Assembly: GCA_963812525.1 (NCBI GenBank)
Contig: CAWEVL010000009.1
Coordinates: 124,001 to 188,000, forward strand
Direction of reading: 5' to 3'
DNA: 64,000 bases
Source of the DNA: Bog-756 sp963812525
GTDB lineage: Bacteria > Actinomycetota > Acidimicrobiia > Acidimicrobiales > RAAP-2
Position numbers and translations under genes: made by a program. Below are positions 51,151 to 59,928 of the stretch, one piece after another (position 1 is the first letter of the stretch; each line of letters opens with the position of its first letter). Under the pieces are notes generated by a model, which made no database searches, had not been told where the DNA came from, and worked only from the letters and a program-made list of their open reading frames with translations.

Positions 51151-51495
51151 CTAGGCGTCCAACTCGGTCGGCGGCTTGTTCACCGGCTTGGACATCGCCG
51201 CCGGCTCGACGCTGAAGCCGAAGACGGAACGGTAGGCCGGGCTGCACTCACGGTGCACCACCCGCCCGGGGGCCTCGATCTTCGCCCCGGGGCCGCACTC
51301 CATTAAGGAACCGTCGGCGAACTGCACCCGGTGAGACCCCTCGAGGATGAAGTTCACCGAATCGAAGTCGTGCCAGTGCAGCTCGTTGTCGACGGCGGCG
51401 ACGTCGACGGCGATCGAGTACCAGCCCCGCTCGGCGATCTCGGCGAACGCCTCGGCCTCGGTGGTGAAGTGACCTTCCGTCAGCACGAACCCCAT
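51151..51495 (-). CDS. Cupin-like protein
   Basis: A 114-residue single-domain beta-barrel from ATG 51495. The cupin motif 1 region is ELHWHDFDSVNFILEGSHRVQF (H, H and E/D positions partly conserved), and motif 2 is PGRVVHRECSPAYRSVFGF with one His. The function is unknown. It stands alone after a 270-bp spacer. Confidence 0.7.
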   Translation of the reverse strand: MGFVLTEGHFTTEAEAFAEIAERGWYSIAVDVAAVDNELHWHDFDSVNFILEGSHRVQFADGSLMECGPGAKIEAPGRVVHRECSPAYRSVFGFSVEPAAMSKPVNKPPTELDA

Positions 51496-51597
51496 GGGAC
51501 CTCCCGGTATCGCCCGCCGACCCGAACCGAACCTTACCAACCGCCGGCGCGGGGACCAGCGGCGTCCCCTACCGGGGGTCCCGGCCCCGGAGGTCGG

Positions 51598-52473
51598 CTA
51601 CCGGACCGGGGTGGATGGCCGGTACGGATCCATGTCCATCCCCGGGTAGCGGAGGGCGACGTCGGCCAGCGACTGCTCGTTCCAGTACTCGTGTCCCGGC
51701 CGGGGGAAGCCGAACAGATCCCGCTCGCGGACGGAGCACTGGGGGATCAGCTTGGCCCAGCGCTGGGGGGACTGTTTGGGCCAGGCCATCTTCCCGCCCC
51801 AGGTCGCTCCCCGGGCCTGGAAGTCGGCCAGCAGGGAGAACCGCGACGACCCGGCACCGGTGATCTGCGAACCCCGGTGGAGGATGTCGGTCCGGTACAC
51901 CAGCAGGCTGCCCGCCGGGCCGACGGCGGGCACCTCGCGCTCGGCCAGCGCACCGAACGGGAGGTACAAGGGCGTGAAGGGCACATCCCGTCCCGCCCCG
52001 AAGGGGACGATCCGGGTGGGACCGTCGGTGTCGGTGACGTCGGAGAGGAAGATGAAGGTGGTGAGCTGCTGGTAGCGGTGGTCATCCCGGGGGACGACCA
52101 GGCTGTGGCTGCCGTAGTCGCGGTGGAGGGGCTGGTCGTAGTCGGCGGCCCCGCCGTACTTGGCCCACAACTCGACCTTGTACAGGTGGAGATCGGTCGT
52201 GCCCAGGTAGCGCTCGACGGCGTCGACGAGGTCCGGGTGGAAGGCCAGGCGGTTGAGATCCCACGACCGGTAGGGGAACTCCAGGACACCGCCGAACTGG
52301 TCACCCTCGAACTCGGGGTACCGCGCCCGATCGGCAAAGTACGCGTCGGGCTCCGGGAAGTGCAGCCACAGTGCCTGCTGGGCGGCCCGCAACTCGTCGG
52401 GGGCCAGGAACCCCTCGACGAGGCAGAAGCCGCGTTCCCGGACCTCCTCCAGCCTGGCGTCGTCGATGCGCAC
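51598..52473 (-). CDS. Phytanoyl-CoA dioxygenase-like Fe(II)/2-oxoglutarate enzyme
   Basis: A 291-residue double-stranded beta-helix oxygenase from GTG 52473. The facial triad is H117 and D119 (PLHRDYG) and H199 (ILHRGS), with R211 (SSRFSLL) to bind 2-oxoglutarate. It ends in a Pro/Asp-rich segment (YPGMDMDPYRPS). Likely reaction: hydroxylation of an unknown small molecule. It is divergent from a Zn-alcohol dehydrogenase, the two starts being 85 bp apart, so they may be co-regulated. Confidence 0.88.
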   Translation of the reverse strand: MRIDDARLEEVRERGFCLVEGFLAPDELRAAQQALWLHFPEPDAYFADRARYPEFEGDQFGGVLEFPYRSWDLNRLAFHPDLVDAVERYLGTTDLHLYKVELWAKYGGAADYDQPLHRDYGSHSLVVPRDDHRYQQLTTFIFLSDVTDTDGPTRIVPFGAGRDVPFTPLYLPFGALAEREVPAVGPAGSLLVYRTDILHRGSQITGAGSSRFSLLADFQARGATWGGKMAWPKQSPQRWAKLIPQCSVRERDLFGFPRPGHEYWNEQSLADVALRYPGMDMDPYRPSTPVR

Positions 52474-52558
52474 GACCCCCGAGCGTACCGGCCGGGAGGA
52501 GGTGACTGCCCAGGGGACGGACCGGAGCCACGGTGGCGAAAGCACGTACGCTGGCCCC

Positions 52559-53755
52559 GTGCGCGCCGTCCAATTCGACCTGGCCGACCCGGACTTTCCG
52601 GCCTCGCTCGTCGAACTGCCCGATCCCGAGCTCCCGGGTCCCGGCTGGGCCCGGGTCGAGGTGGCCGTGGGTGGGATCTGCGGCAGCGACCTCCATCTGT
52701 TCGCCCACAACACGGGCCCGTCCCCGGCCCTCAGCTCGATGGGCTCGTTCCCGTTCGTCCTGGGTCACGAGATCGCCGGCCGCATCGTCGAGGCCGGTTC
52801 GGCGTGCCCGCTCCCCCTGGGGACCCGGGTGGCCGTCGACCCGTGCATCCCCTGCCTGCCCCGAGGGATCGATCCACCCTGCGCCAATTGCGCCCGCGGT
52901 TGGACCTCGTCCTGCACCAATCTCGACAACCGGATGGTGAGCAGCGGGCGCACCCTGGGATTCACCGCGAATCTCGGCGGGGGCTGGGGCGAGCAGGTCC
53001 TGGCCCACGCGTCCATGCTCCACCCCATCCCCGACTCGGTCCCCGACCGGGTCGCCTGCCTCCACGAGCCGGTGTCGATCGCCTGCCACGGACTCCTCCG
53101 GGCGCCGCCCACCGACGGCGAACCCGTGCTCGTGGTCGGGGCCGGCATCATCGGGCTCGCCTCGGTGGCCGCGCTCAAGGGTCTGTACCCCGGGAGCCCG
53201 GTGACCGTCCTGGCCCGCCACCCGCACCAGGCCGAGGCGGCGTCCCTGTGCGGGGCCGACCATGTGGTCCGGACCCAGCCGGACAACTCCCACTACGACG
53301 AGCTGGCCGACCTGGTCGATGCCCGGGTCATCGGTCGGAAGCAGCACGTCATGCTCATGGGCGGCTTCCCCATGGTGGTCGAGGCCGTCGGCTCGCCCCA
53401 GTCGGTGACCGAGGCGCTGCGGGACGTGGCCCACCGGGGTACCGTCCTCCTCCTCGGGGCGGCCGGGATCAGCGAGGTGGACCTGACCCCGGTCTGGTAC
53501 AAGGAGGCGGCGCTGGTCGGTTCCATCGACCACTCGGTGGATTCCGGCACCGCCCCCGGTCTCGCCGGCGGGCCCGACCGGCACTCGGTCGACCGTGCCA
53601 TCGACATCCTCGCCGCCGGGCTCCTCCCCGACGAGGTCGTCACCCACCAGTTCGGGCTCGACGAGTACCGCACCGCCGTCGAGACCGCCATCGACCGGGA
53701 GTCGTCCCGTGCCATCAAGGTCGTCTTCCGCCCTGGTGGCGTCGGCGGAGCGTAG
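52559..53755 (+). CDS. Zinc-dependent alcohol dehydrogenase (MDR)
   Basis: A 398-residue medium-chain dehydrogenase from GTG 52559. Catalytic zinc ligands are C41 (CGSD) and H70-E71 (GHEIAGR); structural-zinc cysteines are likely C96, C99, C108, C111 and C119, with unusual spacing compared with the classical four-Cys lobe. The NAD loop is VLVVGAGIIGLASVAALKG. The central insertion before HVMLMGGFPMVVEAVG is longer than usual. An SDR follows after 49 bp, so the pair probably acts on the same alcohol or sugar-like substrate. Confidence 0.88.
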   Translation: MRAVQFDLADPDFPASLVELPDPELPGPGWARVEVAVGGICGSDLHLFAHNTGPSPALSSMGSFPFVLGHEIAGRIVEAGSACPLPLGTRVAVDPCIPCLPRGIDPPCANCARGWTSSCTNLDNRMVSSGRTLGFTANLGGGWGEQVLAHASMLHPIPDSVPDRVACLHEPVSIACHGLLRAPPTDGEPVLVVGAGIIGLASVAALKGLYPGSPVTVLARHPHQAEAASLCGADHVVRTQPDNSHYDELADLVDARVIGRKQHVMLMGGFPMVVEAVGSPQSVTEALRDVAHRGTVLLLGAAGISEVDLTPVWYKEAALVGSIDHSVDSGTAPGLAGGPDRHSVDRAIDILAAGLLPDEVVTHQFGLDEYRTAVETAIDRESSRAIKVVFRPGGVGGA

Positions 53756-53804
53756 GGTCGGGGAGCCGACCGCCGTCGGGTAGGCGGCCACAGGAGGGAG
53801 GACC

Positions 53805-54632
53805 ATGCGAGGGCTCGACGGCAAGTGCTTCATCGTCACCGGGGCGGCCTCCGGCATCGGGTGGGAGTGCGCAACGCGCTTGCTCGAAGAAGGGGCCCGG
53901 GTGGTCGGAGCCGACATCGCCCAGCCCACCGCCGAGCCCTCGGGCCCGTCGCCGCCCATCCCCCGCCCCGGGTGCTGGGAGTTCCACCTCGCCGATGTCG
54001 CCGACGAGTCCTCGGTCGTCGACCTCGTCGCCGCCGCCACCCGATTCGGGGGGCGGGTCGACGGGGTGGTCAACTCGGCGGGAGTGGCCAACGGGGGACC
54101 CGTCCACACCCTGCCGGCGGAGGAGTGGGACCGTGTCCTCCGGGTCAATCTGACCGGGACCTACCTGGTGGCCAAACACGTCATCGACGCCATGCTGGCC
54201 CAGCCGAGTGTGGCCGGCTCCCGCGGTGCGGTGGTCACCATCGCCAGCATCGAGGGGCTGGAGGGTACCGCCGGGGGCAGTGTCTACAGCGCCTCCAAGG
54301 GGGGCGTGGTCCTCCTCACCAAGAGCATGGCCATCGACTACGCCGGACGGGGGATCCGGGTCAACGCCGTGTGCCCCGGGTTCATCGATACGCCGATGAC
54401 CCGGAGTGTCTTCGACTGGCCCGGGTTGGAGGCGTCGAAGGCCAATGCCGTCGCCGAGCACAAGCTCGGCCGCTTCGGGCGGCCCGAGGAGATCGCCGCC
54501 GCCGCCGCCTTCCTGCTGTCGGACGACGCCTCGTTCATCACCGGCCACGCCCTGGCCGTGGACGGCGGCTACACCGCGGGTCGGGACCACGGCGTGACCA
54601 GGATGCTGGGGCTCTCGGGACCCGAGGGCTGA
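53805..54632 (+). CDS. Short-chain dehydrogenase (SDR)
   Basis: A 275-residue NAD(P)-dependent oxidoreductase starting at ATG 53805 after a strong AGGAGGGAGGACC. It has the cofactor motif TGAASGIG (residues 12-19), NSAG, and the active site Y161-xxx-K165 (VYSASKGG). The late PGFIDTPMTRSVF and FITGHALAVDGGYTAG are classical SDR features. It likely belongs to one pathway with the upstream Zn-dehydrogenase. Confidence 0.92.
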   Translation: MRGLDGKCFIVTGAASGIGWECATRLLEEGARVVGADIAQPTAEPSGPSPPIPRPGCWEFHLADVADESSVVDLVAAATRFGGRVDGVVNSAGVANGGPVHTLPAEEWDRVLRVNLTGTYLVAKHVIDAMLAQPSVAGSRGAVVTIASIEGLEGTAGGSVYSASKGGVVLLTKSMAIDYAGRGIRVNAVCPGFIDTPMTRSVFDWPGLEASKANAVAEHKLGRFGRPEEIAAAAAFLLSDDASFITGHALAVDGGYTAGRDHGVTRMLGLSGPEG

Positions 54633-54751
54633 CGGCTGGCGCCGTACGCCCGCCCCTGTCGCGGTGCCATCCGGAAACCGGTCCACCGGTCGGGGTCCGG
54701 TCGAGACCGTGAGGTGGGGTACCCCGGGGTCCCGCCGCTCCGGAGCGCCGG

Positions 54752-56410
54752 TCAGGCCGAGATGACCACGGAGTAGCTTCGGACCCCGGTGGGCCTCCGG
54801 CCCGACGTCACCCCGATGGTGGCACCGACGCTTCCCGACTTGGTCGGAACGCCGGCGATGGTCCCGGTCCGCGGGTCCAGGACGAGGCCGACCGGGAGGT
54901 CGCCGGAGAGGACCGTCCATCGGGCCCCGCCGCTGAGGGGCGACGCGGTGAGCGACGCCCGGTACGGCGTTCCCACCACCCCACCGGGGAGCGCGACCGG
55001 CCCGACGAGCGGAGTCCCGGCGACCACCCCCTCCGCCACCGCATGGCGCGGCGGGATCGTCCCCGGCCCGGATTGCAGACAACCCTGGGAGCGGGCCGGG
55101 TCGGCCGGGGCATGCAGGGTCGGCGGTGCGGCGAACGCAGGCGGCGCGTGCAGGTCCACCATGTCGAAGAGGTCGAGCGCATTGGCGTCCCGGCGGGTCA
55201 GGGCCGGAAGGTTCCATTTCGTTTCGAGCGTCTTGAGGACCGAGGTGTGGTCGTAGATCCGGTGGGAGACGAAATCGCGGAGGGCGAACGGCGACACCAC
55301 ACCGGCCGGCACCCGGAAGCCGTACTGGTCGAACCCTCCCGGTGCGTCGTTCGGCGAGAGGACCGGGAGGACGTCGTCGGGCGGGACGGCCGCGGGTGGC
55401 CGGACATGGTCGTACCACCCGCCCCACTCGTCGTACGTCCAGATCAACATGGACTTTTGCCATTGGGGGCCGGCCATCACCGCCTGCACGATCCCCCCGA
55501 GGAATTGATCCCCGAATTGGATGTCCTGGGGATTCTCCTCCGACGAGTGGTCGTAGTCGGGCTCCACGAACGAGAACTGGGGAAGGGTTCCCTGGGCGGC
55601 GTCGGCGTAGAAGGCGTCGATCTTGTTGATGTGGGAGGTGATGGCGGGCATGCCCAGGAGGGGCACCCAGACCCCGACGGACGGGATGCTCGAGTAGTAG
55701 TCCTTCCAGGTGATGCCGTACCGGTTCAGGAGATCGAAGATCGTGCCGTTGGGCGGGAGGTCGGCGTTCAGCTGATCGCCGATCTGGCCGAGGGACGTCC
55801 CGGCCAACAGGAACCGGCGGTTCGGGTCGGTCTGGCCGAGGAGGGACGAGAACCACCGGTCGGCGATCGGAAAGGTGCGCGCCAGGTCCCAGGTGAACGG
55901 AAGGTCTGCTCCATGGAAGTACCCGAGCGCCTCGCCGGTCGAGCCCTCGACGAATCCGTGGTTGTCACGGACCAGGGAGTGATGGGCCAGGTTCCAGTTC
56001 TGGCCGACCCCGTTGGTCTGGCACTCACTCGGCATGTGGAAGGCACTGACCAGGTTCCCGTGTCCGTCCGGCATGGTGATGGTGGGCCTCCCGTCCGGCC
56101 CTTTCGGAAGGCAGTCGCCGCGTCCCAGCATGCCGAGGAGGTTGTCGAAGGAGTGGTTCTCCATCATCACCACGACGAAGTGCTCGATCTCCGGGACTTG
56201 ATCGGTCCCGGCCGGGACCAACGGATTGGGGAGTGAGCCGGGCTGACGGACCCCCCTGGCGGCGCCGAGGTCGAACGACCGGGGGCGCGAGCCGGCCCTC
56301 CCGGCGGCCGCGGCGGGCGCCCCGGCCCGGCTCAATCCGATCCCCAGGCCCAGCGTGCCTGCGGTCGCTGCGCCGAGAAACGAGCGTCGACTGAACTGGC
56401 GTGCAGCCAT
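54752..56410 (-). CDS. Tat-exported phospholipase C-like phosphoesterase with Ig-like tail
   Basis: A 552-residue enzyme from ATG 56410. The N-terminus RQFSRRSFLGAATAG is a twin-arginine signal. The catalytic domain (about 70-430) opens with HFVVVMMENHSFDNLLGML (metal Glu/Asn) and has FVEPDYDHSSEENPQD and WTYDEWGGWYDHV, the pattern of bacterial phospholipase C / acid phosphatase AcpA (phosphoesterase) families. The last 90 residues form a putative Ig-like He_PIG module (GVVGTPYRASLTASPLSGG, LDPRTGTIAGVP). It hydrolyses phosphate esters outside the membrane; phospholipid specificity is inferred. Confidence 0.9.
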   Translation of the reverse strand: MAARQFSRRSFLGAATAGTLGLGIGLSRAGAPAAAAGRAGSRPRSFDLGAARGVRQPGSLPNPLVPAGTDQVPEIEHFVVVMMENHSFDNLLGMLGRGDCLPKGPDGRPTITMPDGHGNLVSAFHMPSECQTNGVGQNWNLAHHSLVRDNHGFVEGSTGEALGYFHGADLPFTWDLARTFPIADRWFSSLLGQTDPNRRFLLAGTSLGQIGDQLNADLPPNGTIFDLLNRYGITWKDYYSSIPSVGVWVPLLGMPAITSHINKIDAFYADAAQGTLPQFSFVEPDYDHSSEENPQDIQFGDQFLGGIVQAVMAGPQWQKSMLIWTYDEWGGWYDHVRPPAAVPPDDVLPVLSPNDAPGGFDQYGFRVPAGVVSPFALRDFVSHRIYDHTSVLKTLETKWNLPALTRRDANALDLFDMVDLHAPPAFAAPPTLHAPADPARSQGCLQSGPGTIPPRHAVAEGVVAGTPLVGPVALPGGVVGTPYRASLTASPLSGGARWTVLSGDLPVGLVLDPRTGTIAGVPTKSGSVGATIGVTSGRRPTGVRSYSVVISA

Positions 56411-56514
56411 CGTCGGAGACGCTAACAACCGGAGGGCCGGGGTGCTCGTCTGCGCCGGCCGGGTCATCGGGGGCGGTGTGACCGCCGGTCACACCCCCGG
56501 CCTATGTTGGGCGG

Positions 56515-59409
56515 GTGCCGTACCCCGGACCACCCGAACTCGGCCGGGGCGTCGTCGTGCTGCCCGGCGGCCCGGTGCCCGACCCGTGGGCGTCGTGCCC
56601 TCGGGTGCGGGTGGGCGACGCCGAGGTGGCCGATCCCCGGGAGGTCACCGACCTCCTCCATGCGGCATGGCTCGAGCGACGGCCCCTGGTGGTCGAGCTC
56701 GCCGCCGCCCAGGACAGCCTGCGTACCCCCCAACGCCACGACGGCCCGGTCCACCGCCTCACGCCGGCTTTCGAGTTCACCGTGGAGCGGCTCCACTTCC
56801 TGGTGTGGGCCAACACCTACGACGCCCGTGCCGGCGAGCCCATCTGGTGGCACGGCCGGAAGGCGGCCCGCCGGTTCACCGCCCTCGGCGTCACCGAGGG
56901 CGGGGAGGCCGACCTGGCCCGGTCCGACGGGACGCCGCTCTTCGTCGACGGCGGACCACCGGACCCCCCGACCGTCGCCTCGGGGGTGGGGGTGGCCCAC
57001 CGGTGGGGCGTCGAGGCCGGCCACCTGGACCCGGCCACCCACCGTCCGCCCGACTCCGAACTCGCTCCGGACCAGCTGGCCGCCGTGGTGCACGCCACCG
57101 GCCCGGCCCGGGTGATCGCCCCGGCCGGTTCGGGCAAGACCCGGGTGCTGACCGAGCGGCTGCGTCATCTGGTGGCCGACCGCGGGGTCGATCGGGGCAC
57201 GGTGAGCGCCCTCGCCTACAACACGCGTGCCGCCGATGAACTGAAGCAGCGGTGTTCGGACGTCCTCTCGCCCGAGGGGCCCCACATCCGGACCCTCAAC
57301 AGCACCGGACTGTGGATCTGCACCGAATTCGGGCCCTCGGGCCGGCCACGCGTCCTCGAGGAGGCCGGGGTGCGTGACCTCCTCCAGGAGGTCTTCGAGA
57401 TCCGACGCCAGGCCAACGCCGACACGGTCGCCCCGTACCTCGGCGCCCTCTCCGCCATCCGGCTCGAACTCACCGCGCCGGACGTCGTGGAGGAGGAGAT
57501 CCCCGATGCCGAGGGGATCGCCGAGGGGTTCGACCGCTACCGGGACGCCCTGGCCGAGCGGGGAGCGGTCGACTTCGACGAGCAGATCTACCGGGCCATC
57601 GAGATCCTCCTGACCGATCCCGACGCCCGACGGTCGGCCCAGGCCCGCTGCCGTCGCCTGCTGGTCGACGAGTTCCAGGACCTCACCCCCGCCCATCTGC
57701 TGCTGATCCGTCTGCTGGCCGCTCCCGGATACGACTGCTTCGGGGTGGGCGACGACGACCAGGTCATCTACGGCTACTCCGGGGCCACGCCCGAGTTCCT
57801 CATCGACTTCCCGCGCTACTTCCCCGGCGCCGGCCACCATCCCCTGGAGGTGAACTACCGCTGCCCGCCGGCGGTGGTCACCGCGGCCACCTCGCTGCTC
57901 TCCTACAACCGGCGTCGGATCGAGAAGACGATTCGGTCGCCGGCGGGCCGCGGCGACGCCGTCGGGGACCTGTCCGGACCCCTGGCCGGTGCCGGGCCGG
58001 TGGCCGTCCGCGCCGTGCCCGGCGCCGATCTGGCCGCCCTGGCCACCGAGATGATCACCGACTGGCAGGCGGACGGGGTCGGTCCTGCCGACATCGCCGT
58101 CCTGGCCCGGGTCAACTCCGCCCTGCTGCCCGTGCAGGTCGCCTGTATGGAGGCGGGCATCCCGTGTGCCACTCCGCTGGGGGCCGGCGTCCTGGCCCGG
58201 ACCGGCATGCGGACGGTCTTCGCCTACCTCCGGATCGGGGCCGACCCCGGACACATCCGGAGGGAGGATGTCCGCGACACCATCCGGAGGCCGTCCCGCG
58301 GCATCGCTCCCATGGTGGTGGACATGATCACGAAGCGGTCGAGCACCTCGGTCGCCGACATCCGGCGCCTGGCCGGCCGACTGTCCGGCCGCGACGTCCC
58401 GAAGGTGCTGGCCTACGCGGAGGACCTCGACACCGTGGCGTCCGCCGCCGACCGGTCCACCGCCGTCGCCCTCGAGGCCATCGGCGTCGGCATCGGCCTG
58501 GACGGCACCATGGACGTGCTCGACTCCTCGCGACGGGAGGCGGACCGTTCCACCCACCGGGACGATCTGGCGGCGCTGGCGGCGCTGGCGGCCCTGCACC
58601 CCGAGGCCGCCACCTTCGAGCACTGGCTGCGGGGCGTGTTGACCCGACCACCGGCCGAGGGCCCGGCCGTGCTCCTGTCCACCGTGCACCGCATCAAGGG
58701 CAAGGAGTGGGACCGGGTGATCGTGTTCGGTGCCACCCAGGGCCTGCTCCCGCACCGCCTGGGCGATGACGAGGAGGGTGAGCGGCGGGTGTTCCACGTG
58801 GCCCTCACCCGGGCGAGGCGCCAGGTCGCCGTCCTGGCCGACGCCGCGGCGCCGTCCATCTTCCTCGGTGAGCTCGATGGGAGCCGACCCCGTCCAGGGC
58901 CCGAGGACGCCCCCATCGGTCGCCGGTCCGACGGGACGGGGCGCCGGGCCCGGGCCCCGTCGGGGGGCCCGACCAGCCGCACCCGGCCCCTCCCCTCCGT
59001 GGAGGCCGAGCCCGGGCTGACCATCGAGCACCGGGGCCAGACGGTCCAGGTGCTCGAGGTCGGTGCCGACGGGGCGGTCGTGGGTGTCGCGGGGGTCCGG
59101 TGGGAGGTTCCCTTCGGCACTGACGTCCGGGTCGAGGGCAAGACGTTGCGCCTGCTTCCTCCCGGGGCCGAACCCTCGGTCGCCGCCCGGGCCGCCGAGG
59201 CCGCGCTGCGGGAGTGGCGGTCGGCCGTGGCCAAGCAGGACGCCGTGCCCGCCTACGTCGTCCTCAACGACAAGGAGCTGGTGGGCATCGCCTCCGAGCT
59301 CCCGAGGACGCTGCCCGATCTGGCCAGGTGCCGCGGCATCGGGCCACTCCGCCTCGAGAAGTGGGGTGACGAGATCCTGGCCGTGCTGGAGTCGGCCACG
59401 ACGGTATGA
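56515..59409 (+). CDS. UvrD/Rep-type SF1 helicase with N-terminal extension and HRDC-like end
   Basis: A 964-residue ATP-dependent 3'-5' DNA helicase from GTG 56515. The first 180 residues are an extension without a clear domain (HRLTPAFEFTVERLHFLVWA). Walker A has K208 (APAGSGKTRVLTERL); Walker B is VDEFQD at 384-389; motif III is GVGDDDQVIYGYSGA; late motifs are STVHRIKGKEWDRVIVFG and RVFHVALTRARRQVAVL. The C-terminus (PAYVVLNDKELVGIASELPR) is HRDC-like, as in actinobacterial UvrD2. It probably unwinds DNA in repair or restart. Confidence 0.92.
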   Translation: MPYPGPPELGRGVVVLPGGPVPDPWASCPRVRVGDAEVADPREVTDLLHAAWLERRPLVVELAAAQDSLRTPQRHDGPVHRLTPAFEFTVERLHFLVWANTYDARAGEPIWWHGRKAARRFTALGVTEGGEADLARSDGTPLFVDGGPPDPPTVASGVGVAHRWGVEAGHLDPATHRPPDSELAPDQLAAVVHATGPARVIAPAGSGKTRVLTERLRHLVADRGVDRGTVSALAYNTRAADELKQRCSDVLSPEGPHIRTLNSTGLWICTEFGPSGRPRVLEEAGVRDLLQEVFEIRRQANADTVAPYLGALSAIRLELTAPDVVEEEIPDAEGIAEGFDRYRDALAERGAVDFDEQIYRAIEILLTDPDARRSAQARCRRLLVDEFQDLTPAHLLLIRLLAAPGYDCFGVGDDDQVIYGYSGATPEFLIDFPRYFPGAGHHPLEVNYRCPPAVVTAATSLLSYNRRRIEKTIRSPAGRGDAVGDLSGPLAGAGPVAVRAVPGADLAALATEMITDWQADGVGPADIAVLARVNSALLPVQVACMEAGIPCATPLGAGVLARTGMRTVFAYLRIGADPGHIRREDVRDTIRRPSRGIAPMVVDMITKRSSTSVADIRRLAGRLSGRDVPKVLAYAEDLDTVASAADRSTAVALEAIGVGIGLDGTMDVLDSSRREADRSTHRDDLAALAALAALHPEAATFEHWLRGVLTRPPAEGPAVLLSTVHRIKGKEWDRVIVFGATQGLLPHRLGDDEEGERRVFHVALTRARRQVAVLADAAAPSIFLGELDGSRPRPGPEDAPIGRRSDGTGRRARAPSGGPTSRTRPLPSVEAEPGLTIEHRGQTVQVLEVGADGAVVGVAGVRWEVPFGTDVRVEGKTLRLLPPGAEPSVAARAAEAALREWRSAVAKQDAVPAYVVLNDKELVGIASELPRTLPDLARCRGIGPLRLEKWGDEILAVLESATTV

Positions 59410-59657
59410 GCGGCTCGGCGCAGCCGGCCGCTCCGGTCAGTTCCGGCCGGGATCGCCGGGGCGGCGGCCGTCCGTCCCGGTCCGGACCCGGTGCGCCCGC
59501 ACCGGTGACGCCTCGACCAGCCCGGTGCTCCCCGACGCTCGCCCATCGGTGGTCTCGGTCCCGGCCGCCGGAGGCCCGGTCCCGGAGGGTCGGGACCCAG
59601 GACGGCCACGGCCACCACCGCAATGACCAGCACCGGGGCCGGGCTCAGGAACACCAT
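59253..59657 (-). pseudogene. TatA/TatB-like N-terminus, decayed or misread downstream
   Basis: From ATG 59657, MVFLSPAPVLVIAVVAVAVL followed by GPD is very close to the TatA/TatB transmembrane helix and hinge (LSP...VLGPDRLP). The following residues do not form the expected amphipathic helix in any frame, and the frame runs into the antisense of the helicase gene. It may be a decayed tatB, a one-base error after the helix, or an unrelated one-helix protein. Confidence 0.28.
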
Positions 59658-59661
59658 GCGG

Positions 59662-59823
59662 TCAGCCGGCCTCGACGGTGACGGTCGCCGCCCCACCGCC
59701 GCCGACTGCTCCCGGTGCCGGAGGGCTCATGTGCCGCACCGTCACTACGAGGTGCCCGTCCACACCGAAGACCGCTGCTGGTGAGCCCACGTGCACGACG
59801 GCTTTCCTCCGCCGTCCTGCCAC
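59662..59823 (-). CDS. Possible short protein before the TatB-like segment
   Basis: A 53-residue frame from GTG 59823: VAGRRRKAVVHVGSPAAVFG, then VDGHLVVTVRHM and GGGGAATVTVEAG. It stops four bases before the TatB-like ATG and has protein-like composition, but no ribosome-binding site. It is in the same frame as the anti-sigma gene beyond that gene's stop, so it might be a detached C-terminal part of it. Confidence 0.25.
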   Translation of the reverse strand: MAGRRRKAVVHVGSPAAVFGVDGHLVVTVRHMSPPAPGAVGGGGAATVTVEAG

Positions 59824-59928
59824 CGGCGCCGGGGGAACGGGCGTCGAACGGTCTACCCGTGTCTTCGGTGCCAGCCGCGACTCGGATGGACCCGGCGCGG
59901 TCCCACCGGTCCGCGGTCGTCGGCCGGG

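Noticed and set aside
51331..54153. A 940-codon plus-strand frame through cupin, PhyH and ADH genes
   Set aside because: It crosses genes on both strands in other frames, with long Arg/Pro/Gly runs and no motif.
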